DNA of 64,000 bases. Source: Euglena gracilis (Eukaryota; Euglenida; Euglenophyceae; Euglenales). Shown here piece after piece: positions 1 to 12,184 of this stretch (the stretch's first letter is position 1; each line of letters begins with the position of its first letter). The position numbers were made by a program, and so were the translations under genes. Below the pieces are notes generated by a model. That model saw only the letters and a program-made list of their open reading frames with translations. It ran no database searches and was not told the DNA's origin. The DNA is taken from positions 33,639,437-33,703,436 of the forward strand of contig CP154956.1 of the NCBI GenBank assembly GCA_039621445.1, in the 5' to 3' direction.

Positions 1-155
1 GAAATTTCGGGGAAATGGATGAAATTGGTTCAGAATAAATACCAGAAAGAGACCTGTTGTGCAAAAGCCCTCAAATGAAACGAGGCCTGAGTTTTTCCTT
101 TTTTTGCCGGTTTCCAACTTTGAACATTTTGTCATCGCAAATTTAATAATTATAA

Positions 156-194
156 ATGATGATGATAATAATAAATGATGATGATGATGATGAC

Positions 195-226
<32 letters not shown>

Positions 227-290
227 CGACGACGACGACGATGATGATGATGATGATGATGATGACGACGACGACGACGACGATGATACC
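156..290. repeat. GAT/GAC trinucleotide microsatellite
   Basis: Near-perfect run of GAT triplets with two embedded blocks of GAC, 169-287. It lies downstream of the last recognisable exon of the OTU gene on the minus strand. The poly-aspartate reading frame across it is a consequence of the repeat, not evidence of a gene. Confidence 0.9.
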
Positions 291-645
291 AGGTGGAGAA
301 ATTTGAATGGCAAAAATTGTTGTGGGAAAAATTCTGGACGAATCTGTCTATGTTTCCCCCCCTCTAAATCCTACCTCCCCAACCAGGGGACTGAATGCAG
401 CAGCCCAAATACAACCAGCCCTTCTTCCATACACCTTCTGAACAGGTGATCGGAATAAAAAAACACACTCCAAGAATGGGCGCGAAGCACGAAAGCATAG
501 TTTTGGGCGTCCACTGGAGGAAATTGGATTTTTCTTAGATTTGTCAGGGAGAATCCTGGATGGACACTTAGCATGGGGTTGTGCTTTTTAGGATTTGGGG
601 ACTGCGCCAGCAGCGCTCCACAAGGCACCGGCCCCACCGCCACAC

Positions 646-760
646 CTCCGGTCCTTGGCCTCCATGGGCACCAGGGCGGTGAAGTGGGCCTCGTGGTACG
701 CCAGCAGCACCGGGTCGCGGAAGGCGTCGCAGGGCCGCCACAGGTCGGGGAGGTACACGC
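646..760 (-). CDS. OTU exon with catalytic histidine
   Basis: Acceptor CCCTCGCAG precedes 760 and a GTGTGG donor follows 646. Phase matches the upstream exon: GGC G joins GC GTG. It encodes VYLPDLWRPCDAFRDP and YHEAHFTALVPMEAKDR. The HF after YHEA is the catalytic His position of A20/Trabid-type OTU domains. The downstream exon with the end of the domain is not found in the remaining 645 bp. Confidence 0.85.
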
Positions 761-3700
761 CTGCGAGGGGAAGGGGAGGTCCTGTGCCCCTCCCCTCCCC
801 GGCCAGGGCTGGGGCACGCAAAGCTGCCATCCTGAGGTCGGTGGTTTCACACGGTGAACAGTGGGACCTCATCTGCCAAAGGTGCCGGGACGGCTCAGGA
901 GCCGGTCGGAACTCTTGGGACACTGTGCGGGTGTCAGCCTCCCAATGTGGAATTTTTGGTGTTAAGAAAACGCAATGCATCCACAATTTTGCCCAACTGT
1001 CATTGACCAGTGGGAAAGCTTTCAGACAAAATGTTTAGTGTTTCTTTAATGTTTCTCCTCGCTACAAGCAAAATTCGTTCCCAAATGATTCGACGATTTT
1101 TGTTTAAGAATGCGCTCATTGGGTATGGAAAAAGCATGATTATTTCATTCATAAAAGTGCTGGCATTGATCGTGATTTTGATGCTGCATTGATTTTGGAG
1201 GTTCGGAAATCACAATATCTGAAGGTGGTCGTTTTCCTGCCGGTTTTTAATGGCGAAAAAAGCATTTTTCTTGTGTTTTCAGGATTTGTCCAGTCCAAAT
1301 CCTAACTTTTCCAAAAAAAAATTGCTCCTTATCAACTTCTTTTCATTGCGGGCCCAAAATTAATTAATTTAATTGAATAATTAATGTTCCAAAACAGAAA
1401 CACGAAACCCCAAAATGTTGGTTGGTGATTCTCTCAGGCAGAGACGCATAAAGGGAGATTTGGGAAAATCAGGATGGGGAGACCCAAACCCACCAGCCTA
1501 AAAGTTCAGCCCCCAGAGGGGATCAGCACCCATCCATTCCCGGGGAGGGGGCTTGGGACCCACCATTAGGGGGGGAGGGGTCAATATTGTGGTCCAAAAA
1601 AAGCACCTCCAGGGGTATCCATTCGGCCTCACCCCCCCCCCACCAAGGGGGGGGGCATGGGCAGGGGTGGGCAGACACCGCCAAAGTAGCAGGGGGCCAT
1701 GTCCTGGCCGAAGAAGTCCTTCACCGTGCTGCGGGCGTAGACCACGATGGGGCGGCGGATCACGTTGGCCAGCACGTACACGTGGATCTCCGTCAGGCTG
1801 CTCCCCGGGTCCGCCGCCAGCGCCAGCTCCTGCAATGACGGCGGGGCACGTCAAATGTTATGTCACGATGGCGTTCGGAGCGCATCAAATGCTCCGGCCC
1901 GCACTGACCAAATGCGGTTTGGCCCCCCGGGGCTGTCACACCATCTGCCATTCCTTCTCCCATTCCTCCTCCGACCGCTCGATCTCCGTCCCGAAGCTCT
2001 CCACGTCATGGGCCACAATCATCGCCCTGGGCAGAGGGATAGGAGCCAGACTGTGGCGGCACAGCACCACAGTCCTTCACCGCAGCCCGCCCGAGAAACG
2101 AAGGAGAGCCGCCATTCAGTGGCGTCCGGGAGGCAGATTTCCAAACTGAACAACGCCCCTCATTGTCTAAGAACCAGAAAGAAGAATGGGAAGGACCAGA
2201 GGGGTGCTGACTTGGTTAGAACCAGGGGTGATAGCGGGGGGGGGGGGGGGGAAAAATGTCCGGAGGTTAGCCAGTTAACACCTAAAATGCAAATGTTTCT
2301 TCATTATTGGGGTCCGGTGTTCAACTGTTCAACGAGGCAGCAAGTATCCACTGCCCTGTCCCACACCAATGTTTGAAGAGACGGGCACAGCTCTCGTGCG
2401 CGACGGCAAAACAGACACCCGGGAGGGGGGGGACAACTAGTGCACACAGTCGAAGGGGGGGGGATCGATATCGGAGGCCTTCGGAAAAATTGCGGGGAAA
2501 ATGTGGAAAAATTGCGGAAAATTTGATATCGGGAATGTACACATATCTGCTGGAGAAGACTAAGAAAAATTTCATAAATTTGGTCATTTTGAAGCATAGG
2601 CGCAAGTTTTGAGCTGGTGTTCACATTTTATTTTCCAACGAAAGGTCCAAAAGCATGAGCATGATTTTGGTAATTTTGGAAACATTCTGATTCTGGAAAT
2701 ATGGAAATTCTTTGGTGAAAAATTGGAAGACGGCAAAAACCGCCGAAACTTTGGCCTCAGGAAAAAATCTGGTCCAATGCGGAATATTTCTAAGTCAGAA
2801 TAATTTCCCAGCAGAAATTTGGGGAAACCCTTTTTTTAAAAAAAAAGCCCAGAAAAAGCCAAATTCTGTCAACTTTTGTAAAATTTGACAAAATTTGGCA
2901 AATTGCAACAAAGTGAACAAAGTAAGACAATGGCACCTGGGTTCCCTTGTGAAACCTTTGAGAACTGACCGGAACTCATTCCGCCTTCCATTTTTCAGGT
3001 TCATGCGGGAAAAAAAAGCAGAAAAATTGCAGAAATGGTGGAAATTGCGGGAAAATTGCGGATATCAATTCACCCCCCTACGCAGTGCAGCTTGTGCCCC
3101 AGCCAGGGGAACTGCCCTGCCCTTCTGGAATTGCAACGCGGGTGGTTATGTGGTCCGCCCATGCCGAGGAGGGAGGGGACCTCCAGCGGGCCTGGAACCA
3201 CGCCGCGGGGCGGGCGGCCAGCAGGGCCCCGTGCACCGCCTGGCGCAGGAGGAGCCCCTCGTCCTGGCGGGCCGTGGGGACGTGGGCACCCCCCCCCCCC
3301 AACACACCTCCCGCCAAAGCCCACCCGACGCCCCGTTCACAGGAACCCCCCCCTTGTGAGGGGAAGGGGCGTGGAGAAGCAAGGCTGCAAGAAGTTGGAT
3401 GGCGCCCAGATTTCCCAGAAAAGCCTGCGCCACCAAAACCGCATTATTCAAATCCCTTTGAAGCAACCAAAAGTACAATCTAACTTGGCTTGTCAGGTGT
3501 TCTGGCAGCTGGCGCTTCTTCCGTTGGAGGGGGGGCTCCAGTGATCTTATCTCAGAGTGTGTGTGAAATCATTTTTGTACGGCTCCACAACATTGGCCTT
3601 TGCAGTGGCTGCTGTGAGCGCCCTTCCAGATCCTTTTTTTTTTCAGTCCATTTGCTTTTTTTTTTGGCTTTCCTCGTGCACTTGGAAGCAAGTGCTTATT

Positions 3701-5354
3701 TCTAACCTATGGTGTGGGGGGGAAGGGGGGCTCCACTGTTTGGATCATGCTCATTCAGTGGACGTTGCATGCCTCTTTCTTCCTTCAGTCTTCATCCTTC
3801 ATAAACCTGGACCTCTTGTGCCAAAAATACAAAAAAAAATGAAGTGAAAACTATGCCAATATGCTTCGAAAAAAGTAGCAGTTTGAAGAATTGTCTCCCC
3901 TGAAAAAGAGCATTTTAATCACTATTTTCTCTCAATACTCATTAAACCGTCATCTTTTGAATGCAAGGATAAAATCTGCCTGGATATCACTCTGGATGCA
4001 TTGGATGCAATCCAGATGCGTCCTGCCGGAAACAACTTGCGAAATTTAGTTGTTTGCCGCAACTTCCAGAGCTGGAAGACTGTGTTGCAGCACACGCCTG
4101 AATGCCCCACAAAGCAATGCTTACACCGTGGCAAAGGCAGTTGTGGTCGGCGGTGGTGCGGATAGGGATGACCCTGCAAAGAACCAGAGAGCCAGTTGTG
4201 TATCCAACGTTGGCAGAACACGTCCTAGAAGGCATACTCCAAGAGAGCCAACGAAAGGGTTAACGAACAAACACAGAGTAAATCAAATAAAAAAATTCAT
4301 TCTGTAATTAGTACAAGGCATTCTCTGTCCTGCTCAAAGATATGCAGGTTATCAACAATTTTTCGAGATGTTTGTTCATGAAAAGCATTATTTTTGACGG
4401 ATTTTGTCTAAAATCATATTTGAGGGGAAATATGTTGGGTCATTTTGGGGGGTCGGGTTTTGGCTTTTGATTCCTTGACCAACAAACCACCCACCCATTA
4501 ACTGCCCCCTCCCTCTGGCCAACCCAGCAAGCAGAATCCTACTGAGCTGGCTCCGCATTCAACGCACACAAAAAACGTGGCCGTACGCCTCGGCAACCAA
4601 CCACTCCAACGCAGCAGGACAAAGGGCAGGGACTGCAGGGGAAGGCAGCACACTTGGCCAGGGCTGGATGCCAGTTCAGGATAGCATTCGCCTCGGCCAA
4701 GTCCTGAACCACGTCCTAAGACCAATGCGTACATGCAACACACAACAGTTCCCCTGGGCCTCCTATCTTTGCAACGAGACCATGAATTTGACTTTTGTTT
4801 TTAGGGGAAATTTTCTCACCTCCCTCTTATTACCCGCAGTGGCAAACCTTCTGTGTGTGGGCGCACATGGTGCATGTGGTGTGGGTGGGGGTGCCGTCAC
4901 TTTGTGGTTCGCCTCCACCATATTATCAACAAAAAAACACAAACCCAAGGGTAGAGCAAATATCCACCACAAGAGGTGGAGAGAAGAAAAAAATGTTAGA
5001 GGGAATAAATGAGGCAGTTTGTGTGTGTGTGCGTGTGTGTGCGGGTGGGTGGGTGGATGCGGGTGTGGGTGTGGGTGTGGGTGGGCAGGTGAGTGGGTGG
5101 GTGGGTGGGTGGGTGTCACAATGGAGGGAAAGCCAGACGGCACCAACTCGTGTACGCACCTGGTCGACAAACTCGTTCAGCAGCGCGGGCGGGGAGGCGG
5201 ACGTCACCACCTCGCCGGGGATGCGCAGAGTGGTCTGGGCAGCGAGCTGGTCCAAGTGGCACAGCCCGTCCTCTGCGCGGGTCCGCATCGACTGCGCCAC
5301 CAACGCCCGGAGGTCGTCCGCGAGGGCGGCGTTGAGGGACGCGATGGCCGGCAT
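646..5354 (-). CDS. OTU-family deubiquitinase, Trabid/A20-like (partial at 3' end)
   Basis: Cysteine protease predicted to remove ubiquitin chains. Exons in transcript order: 5354-5160, 4173-4098, 3263-3181, 2026-1942, 1829-1679, 760-646. The last five join in frame. Together they give the catalytic-Cys segment (DHNCLCHGVSIALWGIQ), a DEGLLLRQAVHGAL helix, an FGTEIERSEEEWEKEW segment, ADPGSSLTEIHVYVLANVIR, RPIVVYARSTVKDFFGQD, then VYLPDLWRP and YHEAHFTALVPME with the catalytic His. Order and wording follow the OTU domain of ZRANB1/Trabid, whose corresponding segments read EEQWQEDWAF, LAHILRRPIIVYG, GVYLPLLWE and GHFSALVAMEN. The first exon listed (5354-5160) ends on a GTGCGT donor in phase 0, whereas the Cys exon needs phase 2, so a small exon between 5.16 and 4.17 kb is probably missing. 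The gene continues past 646 beyond the left edge; zinc fingers or ankyrin repeats typical of Trabid were not seen. Function is inferred from family. Confidence 0.85.
1679..1829 (-). CDS. OTU exon, central beta-sheet
   Basis: Acceptor GTCATTGCAG precedes 1829 and a GTGTCT donor follows 1679; 151 bp, phase 0 to phase 1. It encodes ADPGSSLTEIHVYVLANVIR followed by RPIVVYARSTVKDFFGQDM. In Trabid the same place reads SLEQTHIFVLAHILRRPIIVYG. This is the strongest single match in the gene. Confidence 0.9.
1942..2026 (-). CDS. OTU exon with EEEWEKEW helix
   Basis: Acceptor CTGCCCAG precedes 2026 and a GTGTGA donor follows 1942; 85 bp. It encodes AMIVAHDVESFGTEIERSEE, then EWEKEWQM. This corresponds to the SFGLHFSLREEQWQEDW segment of Trabid. 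The first base completes the Arg codon left by the previous exon. Confidence 0.85.
3181..3263 (-). CDS. OTU exon after the catalytic cysteine
   Basis: Acceptor GGCCCGCCAG precedes 3263 and a GTCCCC donor follows 3181. It encodes DEGLLLRQAVHGALLAARPA and AWFQARWR, matching DKDSVLRKALHDSLHDCSHWFYTRWK of Trabid position by position. It joins the Cys exon directly as WGIQ-DEGLLL. Confidence 0.85.
4098..4173 (-). CDS. OTU exon with catalytic cysteine
   Basis: Acceptor TTCTTTGCAG precedes 4173. It encodes VIPIRTTADHNCLCHGVSIA followed by LWGIQ, the D-x-N-C-L motif of OTU proteases with Cys as nucleophile; the usual Gly before the Asn is His here. The in-frame donor is GCGTGT, so the intron is GC-AG. 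The nearby GTGTGC donor two bases later would break the frame into the next exon. Confidence 0.82.
5014..5116. repeat. GT and GGGT microsatellite
   Basis: GT dinucleotides grade into GTGGGT and GGGT units immediately downstream of the donor of the 5160-5354 exon, inside the following intron. Confidence 0.85.
5160..5354 (-). CDS. Possible first exon of the OTU gene
   Basis: Open frame ending on a CAG/GTGCGT donor. From an ATG at 5354 it reads MPAIASLNAALADDLRALVA and later LNEFVDQ, largely helical with no recognised domain. Upstream is a pyrimidine-rich stretch with an AG at about 5384, so the ATG may be the true start (a trans-spliced leader would fit euglenozoans) or the exon may extend upstream. 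Its phase does not match the Cys exon, so at least one exon between them is missing. Confidence 0.5.
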
Positions 5355-7574
5355 AGTGGCAGAGGGGAAAGGGGGGAGAGGGGCTGTGAGGCAGGAGAGG
5401 CCCAGTGGTCTGACACTGATCCCGGTCTGTGCCAGCCTGAAGTCGACAGGGGTGCTGCCAGGAACCCCCTCAGGTGGGCAGGTTGGAAAACCAGGCATGC
5501 TCGCCACGGTCAAAAATGCTCAGAAGATGAGGGTTTGGGTTTTGGCTGGGGGGATGGAGAACTCCTCCACTGATTGTTTTGGGGAAACAACCTGCCAAGA
5601 AAAAGAAAAACAAGGCAGAAAAACACCACTAGGAACACTGCCGAATACAGAGAATGGCCATAGATCCTTAAAGAGAGCCCTTAAAGAGACCACAGGCAAC
5701 GGACCCTCACCACAGATTCACTCAGTGGCCCCGTGGAGGCCCTTTTTCCTTGGCTCATACCCAACCCCAAACCCACCATCCACCTGATTTGAAAAAGCGC
5801 CCACGCGCACCCCTGGGGGGGGGGGGGTCGATCCACCCATTCGCCCACCACCCACCCACCCAACCAAAACCCGCTCAAAATCAGCTGAAACCCCTTAAAA
5901 AAATTTGAGTTCTGCATTTGGAGGGACGGCACACCTGTGGTGCACCCCACCCATGGAACCTGGACCCCCCGGTTCCAGCGGCTAACACCCCATGGAGAAT
6001 GTTTCCCCAAGCAAATCCATTTTTTTTTGGGGGGGGGGGGCAACGAATGGCATGCTTGGGGAACACCCCCAAGGGCCTTGGCAGTGTGTGGCCAAATTGC
6101 GTTTCCACAGAAATCACGCCATCATTCTTCAACCCCGAGGATCCACTCGAGAGACTGTTGGTCCCAACGTCAGGGCTCGACTTGCATGTCTCAGCTTCTG
6201 AGCAACTCAGCTGCCACCGATCCACTCTCAAAACCCCGGCCAGACCCCCCCCCCATGGGGGGGAGGGGTCGCACCATGGAAAACAAATCCATGCCCCTGG
6301 ACCCAATCAGTGAGAAGCGTTGGGAAAATTCTGTCGCTCAGAAAAAGTGAGAGAAATGACAAAGATAATGCGCTCAAGTGACCATGGATTTTACAAAAAG
6401 GCACTTTGGCATCTCCCCAGATAACTGTCACCTTGGCTGTTTGGTCGGCGGTGGCTGACCCTCCCCCATGAGAAGCCCCTGGCTGCCTGGCTGGACCCGA
6501 CTGGACCAGACCTGGGGTGGAACCGGGTAACAATAAAGCGATACCCCAAAAAATGCAAATTATATTCAAAATCATTTACCCCATCTTGAGCTGGGCGGTG
6601 AATTTTTCGAAAAATTTTTACCCAACTTCGACACATTCTGGCAACACACAAGGAGGAACATTTGTCACCGTCCAGCCCGAAGGGTGGCTGGACACAATAC
6701 CCATCGATGGGGAGAGGGGGGCTCTGGGCTGGACCTCGAAAGAGGCTGCTACCTGCTACCTGGCTGGACCCCCCCCCTCTGGCTTGGGGGACGCTCTGAT
6801 TGAACGTGGCCCACTGACTGACGGCTGGCCAGTTGGCAATAAAGCCAACCAAATGCTGTTCAAAACTATGGCACAGCAGCGAAGCATGACCACACGCCAC
6901 CCCTTCCGGGATGCGCCGGATATTCGAGGTTGCCAAAGGCAGCAAGTGTTGTTTCCCATCGGGGGGGGGGGTCCAAAACGGAGGAAAGCGCAACAGTCGA
7001 GTTTGCATTCGGGCAGACGAGTCGTTAAGGCCAGGCTCTTTTCTACTTTCTCCTGGCCATCCAACAACAAAAACATGCCAGCCCATGGAGCAGTGAATCT
7101 CAAGGGGGGAGTCCCAAGTGGCAAGCCAGATGTTGAAATGGGTTGGTTTGATCAAACGTTTTTGTGGATCCCTCTTGGACCTCCTGCCGATGGGTGCACT
7201 CGCAATGATACAAGTGTCTTCACAGTAGAGCGATTAGGTGCCCATCTGTTTTGCCCTTGCCCCCCCCCCACAGTAACTCAGGGGTGCTGCCGGCAGGGCG
7301 TCAGGGGATGCCTTAACATCAGCCACGGCGCGAAAAAAAAGCCTGTTCACAGCTGTGGGGGCCACCCAGTCCTCAGATGGAGGCACCGTGGCGTCCCTTT
7401 TGGGGGGGTGGGCAGGACAAGCTTGGGTTTCAGCAGCTGCCAGCCATGCACCACCCAGCCCACCCCTGCCCAAACTTGAGGGCTGGGCTGGGCCACAACA
7501 GCCGGGCCTCCACGGTGCCCAACGCCACGGTGGACCTTGGCCTTGGCCTTGGCCTTGGCCTTCGCTTTGGCTGG

Positions 7575-7708
7575 GGCCTGGAGACGGGGGCGGGGGGGAG
7601 ACGGGGGAGGGGGGGGGGGCGGGGCGGGGGGGGGGCGGGGGGGGGCGGGCGGGGGGGGGGGCGGGGGCGGGGGCGGGGGCGGGGGCGGGGGCGGGGGCGG
7701 GGGCAGGG
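7575..7708. repeat. GGGGGC tandem array
   Basis: Almost pure G with regularly spaced C. From about 7660 the unit is GGGGGC, repeated eight or more times. It produces the artificial Gly-rich and Pro-rich frames in this interval. Strongly G-quadruplex-prone on the plus strand. Confidence 0.85.
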
Positions 7709-10659
7709 GGCTGCCCGGCGTTCGGCGTCAGGCACATCGGCTTGCCATTCCTGCAGCCCCAGAGGGAGAAAATTGGCCGCGTGGGTTTCCATTTGGCGGT
7801 GGAAAAGCAAGGCCGGCGGTCTAAAATTCGGCCAAAGAGAATTCAAACCTCCAGGATTGCAAAACTCCGGAGGCACATCGAAATGTGCACACAACAGCGT
7901 ACGTGAATCTGCGGAAAGAAAATGCACATGTTCTTAGGCACAGATCAAGAAATGGAGCTCAAATAAACCAGAACCAGTTTGCTCACAACAGGTGGGAAGG
8001 ACCTGTACGGTTTGGGGGCTGGCCCGCTGTGTTGGTAGACACCCAACAAGCGCTCAAGGCGTGCTGTGGTACTCTTGAAAGGAGGCAGCACAAGAGCCTC
8101 AGGCAGAGCTTGAGGCAAAGGGACTTTGGGTGCAGTTGTGGACGCCCTCCAGTCCAGGAGCTTTGCCAAAAGACTCCAGGGTCCACTGGCTTTGGACCCC
8201 TCCCTGGGGGGGACCCCAGGTGTTCCCCCAACTGGCACTCGCGCTGATGCGGATGTGAGGTTTTTTAAAAAAATTTGTTGGTTTTGTTCCCAAAAAAATA
8301 CCAAAATGAAAAAATGGGCATTTGGGCATGTTTTGAATGGCAAAAAAAATTCTGGAACTTTGCGCCTGTCACTGCAAAACAACAACTCCATCAGCTAGAA
8401 GACCCCTCCAAAGGGGGCCCACAGGAAATTACATTGGCCGATTTTGGATTGCTCCAGTCCAGCTGGGGGGGGGGGGGGGCGCTGCAAAGTGTTCAGCTAC
8501 AGCCTGGCTCCGAGCTTTTCAGACCTCGTGCTGGTGTTACCCTTCAGCCTGCAGCTCAGGACCACCCAGGGGGGTCCAGAGGGTGGTCTGACCCACCTCC
8601 CTTCAAAGTGGGGAGGAATCAAACCCTGGCCTCAGGGCGATGAAGTCCCCCAGCAGCGTTGCGGCCCCTCTCATGGAGGGCCAGCAGGACAAGGCAGAGC
8701 CCAAGGCGACATACAGACATAAATTCACACTGTCTGGCGCACACACTGACAAAACAGCAACGATACAGCCAGTGGCCTTCCATACAGTGGGGAGGGGGTG
8801 ATGGCTAGTTGATCAAGTAGCGTTGGAGTAGCCAGTGGGTCGACTTGGAGTTATTTTGCTGCGCACAGGTAAAGGCAACTTGTGCAAGGCTGAATACTAT
8901 CAACGTGGGATGCTTACTTTGGATAAGCTATTTGGGAATTTGCAGACTATGGGACTGAGGGGGGGGGACCCCTGAGGACTGTACTTCCCTGTATGAGGCT
9001 CCGGTTTTCAGCAACGGACCTGGCTAAAAAAAAAAAGGAATCGCCACAGCCACCTGGGAAAGGCTCTGCCCATCTCCAATAAGACCCAGCAAATGTTTAT
9101 TTCTGAGAGACCCCGTCAGTGGGTTCGCCTTGGACCCCGGCGGAAAAGTCAGCGGCGGTGGCAGGGGCGGTCGGGGAGGCCGGGGGGGAGAGAGGGGGGC
9201 CGCCGGCGACGGTGGCGGGGCTGTCGGCTGCGCTGGGGGCGGCCGGGCGTCGCAAGGGCCGGGGGCCGGAGGGCGTTGGGGAGGCGCTGAGGGCTGAGAC
9301 ACTGGCGGGGGGCGGCGGGCGGGGGGGGAGGAGGAGCCCAACCCCCCCGCTGGGGGGGGACACTGTCAGCCAACACATCAGCGGGGATCTTTGACGGTTG
9401 CCCAGGGAGGGCCCCGACGGTTCCTTGGGCTGCTGTCTCCAGACAAGTCAGCAAATACAGAGGTAGGAGACAGGTCTTTGTGAGGACAGGTCAATGGGTT
9501 CAGAGGGTCAGGGGGAAATAAGGTAACGTTTTTGACCCTCCGGTGGCGACCAACCTCAAACACTTAACCCCCCCCCCCGCTCGAGCAGGGGGCTTAAAAG
9601 CGACCTCGAACGACGTTCGCTGCTCGCGAGCAACCATCCATGGAGCAACCTCCTGGCGTAACCCTACCGTCTCCTCCCCTTCCACCCGCTGACCGGTCTC
9701 CTATGAAAAACCTATACGGGCTATTTCCAGGGCTAAAAAGTTTCTGAACATTTTCTCAGGCTTCTGGTAACAAATTTGTGAAGAAATTTTTTTCGATTTT
9801 TTTTACCACCTTCAGGCTTCAGCTCCCATGGCAACCCCCCCCAATAGATGAGTGGTCCCTGGACAGGACAGAGGGCAGGGTAGGTATGCTCCGGGGGAAG
9901 TTGGTATGGCAGTTGGGGACTCCCATGGCCACCCAAATTTTCGGTGTCCTTTTGCAAATCCGCGAGCTTCGGCAAGGCACATGGATCAAAAAATGCAGGG
10001 AGCCTGGTGGCAGCAGCCACGTTGCTTCCTGGGATAGAAATAGCAATCAAATCTCACCTCCCCTCCAAAGAAAAAATCGGCTAGTACAGAGGAGAGGACA
10101 GACTGTCTATCTCAATGCGGTGGTGAGGACAAGAATAATAACCCAGGGAAGGAGGCAGTGTCTCAGATGGCAGGCGCGGAGGCCAGCACGGGGTCGTGGG
10201 CAAGCACCATCGTGGGTTGGATTCAGTGACAAAAGCAGCCAAGAAAGTCATTCTGCTATGCAGACCCAAAGTTTAATGCAAGGCGAGGTGAGTTTTCGGA
10301 CCCCTTGTGGTCCACAAGGGGGCACACCCATCAAATGAACGATGATTGCCACCTCCAGTAACAGCCGAAAAAAGCAGTTTTCTAGAGGGGGTCTGAAGTC
10401 CGTCCACACCCTCCATGGCGGCTGGGGGGATCTAGACCCTGTGGTCCTGGCCAAGGGGGGACACCCATCTGAACAAGATGCCCTCCTTATATCGAACCTT
10501 GTCCCACTTTCCAGCTGCAGAGCGGTGCTTGGTCCTGCTCCCCAAGCGGTCCTGGGTGCGGTGACAGTCCAACGGCGTGCCTTTCAAAACAAATCTGGTT
10601 GCTCGTGAACAAGAAAAATGGAAACACAAAAAAAACTGTCCCCTCTGTTAGACGTTACT

Positions 10660-11500
10660 TATTCGGATGGGAGGTGTGCCACAGGAGGTTGGAACCGATT
10701 TCGTTGGACCGCGGCCAGCCGCGGCCAGCCACGGCTGGCCGCGGCTAGCCGTTGGCAGGGTCTTGGTTGGAGCCGCGGCTGGCCACGGTCAGCCGCGGCC
10801 CAACCATGCTAAATTTTATTTGTTCGTTGGTTGGGCCGCGGTCAGCCGCGGCTGGCCGCGGTCCGACTTTCAGGTATTATGGACAAAGCTGTGGTTGGTT
10901 GACGGTCAGCCGCGGCCGACCGTTAACCAACCACAGCTAGCCTGGTCCATCCTTCCAAATCGTTTTGGGGGGGCAAATCCCTTGTGTTTCGAAGTTGTTT
11001 CGGGGGGCAAATCCCTTCTGTTGCTCAACGGTTCGAGGGCCCCAAAATAACAAAATCCCTGGTGTTTCCAAGTTGTTTTGGGGGGCAAATACCTTGTGTT
11101 ACCATGTCGTTTCGGGGGGCAACTCCCTTGTGTTGCGAGATTGTTAGCCTTACTTTCATCCCGCAAATGGCAATGCTGTTGGTTGTTGTTAAATGAAGGA
11201 AAGATGAAATGAGGGAAGCTGTTGGAACTGAGCAGGCTGGTGCTAGACTGGATTAGTGCATAGATGATCAGCCTTGGTTGGACCGCGGCCAGCCGCGGCC
11301 CAACCAGAGACAGAATGCTTACAGAATGCTCTTGGTTGGACCGCGGTTGACCGCGGCTGGCCACGGCCCAACCAGACATACTTTCAAAATTGGCGGCCAG
11401 CCACGGCTGGCCGTGGACCAACCCAGGTTGGAGCGACGGTTGCCGGCGGCCAATCATACCGGTTCCAACCTCCTGTGGCAACCCCCCCTATTCAGATGGC
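10660..11500. mobile_element. Inverted-repeat element filled with CCGCGG palindromes
   Basis: The ends carry a 21-bp perfect inverted repeat (TGCCACAGGAGGTTGGAACC at 10677 and its complement ending at 11480), with weaker similarity continuing outward (ATTCGGATGG against the complement of ATTCAGATGG). The interior has about a dozen variants of CCGCGGCCAGCCGCGGC arranged as overlapping palindromes, plus a tandem array of about 36 bp units containing GGGGGGCAAATCCCTTGTGT at 10965-11140. No transposase frame is seen, so it would be non-autonomous. Confidence 0.6.
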
Positions 11501-12184
11501 TTTCCCCATTTGCTCCCAAAACTCCTGGCTCGTTTGCTCTTGTGGTCATATCCTCGCCAGACCCAACGTTGTGACGGCACCTAAATGGCGGGGCGGGGCA
11601 GAGCAGGAATGCGTCTTTCCTACAACACCACAGAGCGACGTATATTGTTCAGGCAAACTTCAATGAATCAATCTTTGGTTGACAGTGATTGAAACTGTCC
11701 AGGCAAAGAGAAAGAAAAGAAGCACTTTGCAGCTGCAAACGCAGTTGATGAGCTTCTGTGCAAGAAATCTAAGTTGCACACCCCCCTTGCACTGATGTTG
11801 TGCATTGGTGATATTATTTGATGACCACTTCGCCTGTCGCATTACAGGCTTGACATGCCTCTTTATGCATTATTCATTCAGATATTATTTTCCCAGGTAT
11901 TACTCTTGCCTGATTTCATTTTATCTCATGACAGTACCCACCTGCGCGTTTGCAGACACGTTTCATCAGAATTTAATGGCACCCGCTCTCACGATGTTGG
12001 CAGCTCTGTGTCTCCCCAAAATCCCAAAATGAAGACATCAGCCCCACTTATTGCACACAAGTTAATACACTGGAAAAAAGGCGCATCTCCCCCCATACTT
12101 AAGACCCTCCAGAGCTGGCAGAAAGGGGGACGCTTCCGGAACACCACTTTCGCGGGATAAACAGTTCGGCAGAGGGTTCCTTTG

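Larger units (their letters stand above)
5385..12150. other. 6.8 kb without a recognised exon
   Basis: Contains C and G tracts, a (GGCCTT)-type block at 7534-7572, a very G-rich GGGGGC tandem array at about 7575-7708, and the inverted-repeat element at 10.66-11.50 kb. A GC-rich island at 9115-9335 has Pro/Ala- or Gly/Arg-rich frames on both strands; it could be a low-complexity exon, but no motif supports one. If the OTU domain belongs to the upstream helicase gene, this is intron; otherwise it is intergenic. Confidence 0.6.

Noticed and set aside
156-449. Acidic poly-Asp protein
   Set aside because: GAT/GAC microsatellite; the non-repeat tail has no protein-like composition.
3960-4150. Plus-strand F-box-like frame (LRNLVVCRNFQSWKTVLQ)
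   Set aside because: It overlaps the catalytic-Cys exon of the OTU gene antisense, and the minus-strand match is much stronger.
7234-7937. Pro-, Ala- or Gly-rich proteins over 7.4-7.8 kb
   Set aside because: Produced by the GGGGGC and GGCCTT tandem arrays; equally open on both strands.
9024-9394. GC-rich Pro/Ala-rich exon
   Set aside because: Frames on both strands are low-complexity and no border or motif favours an exon.
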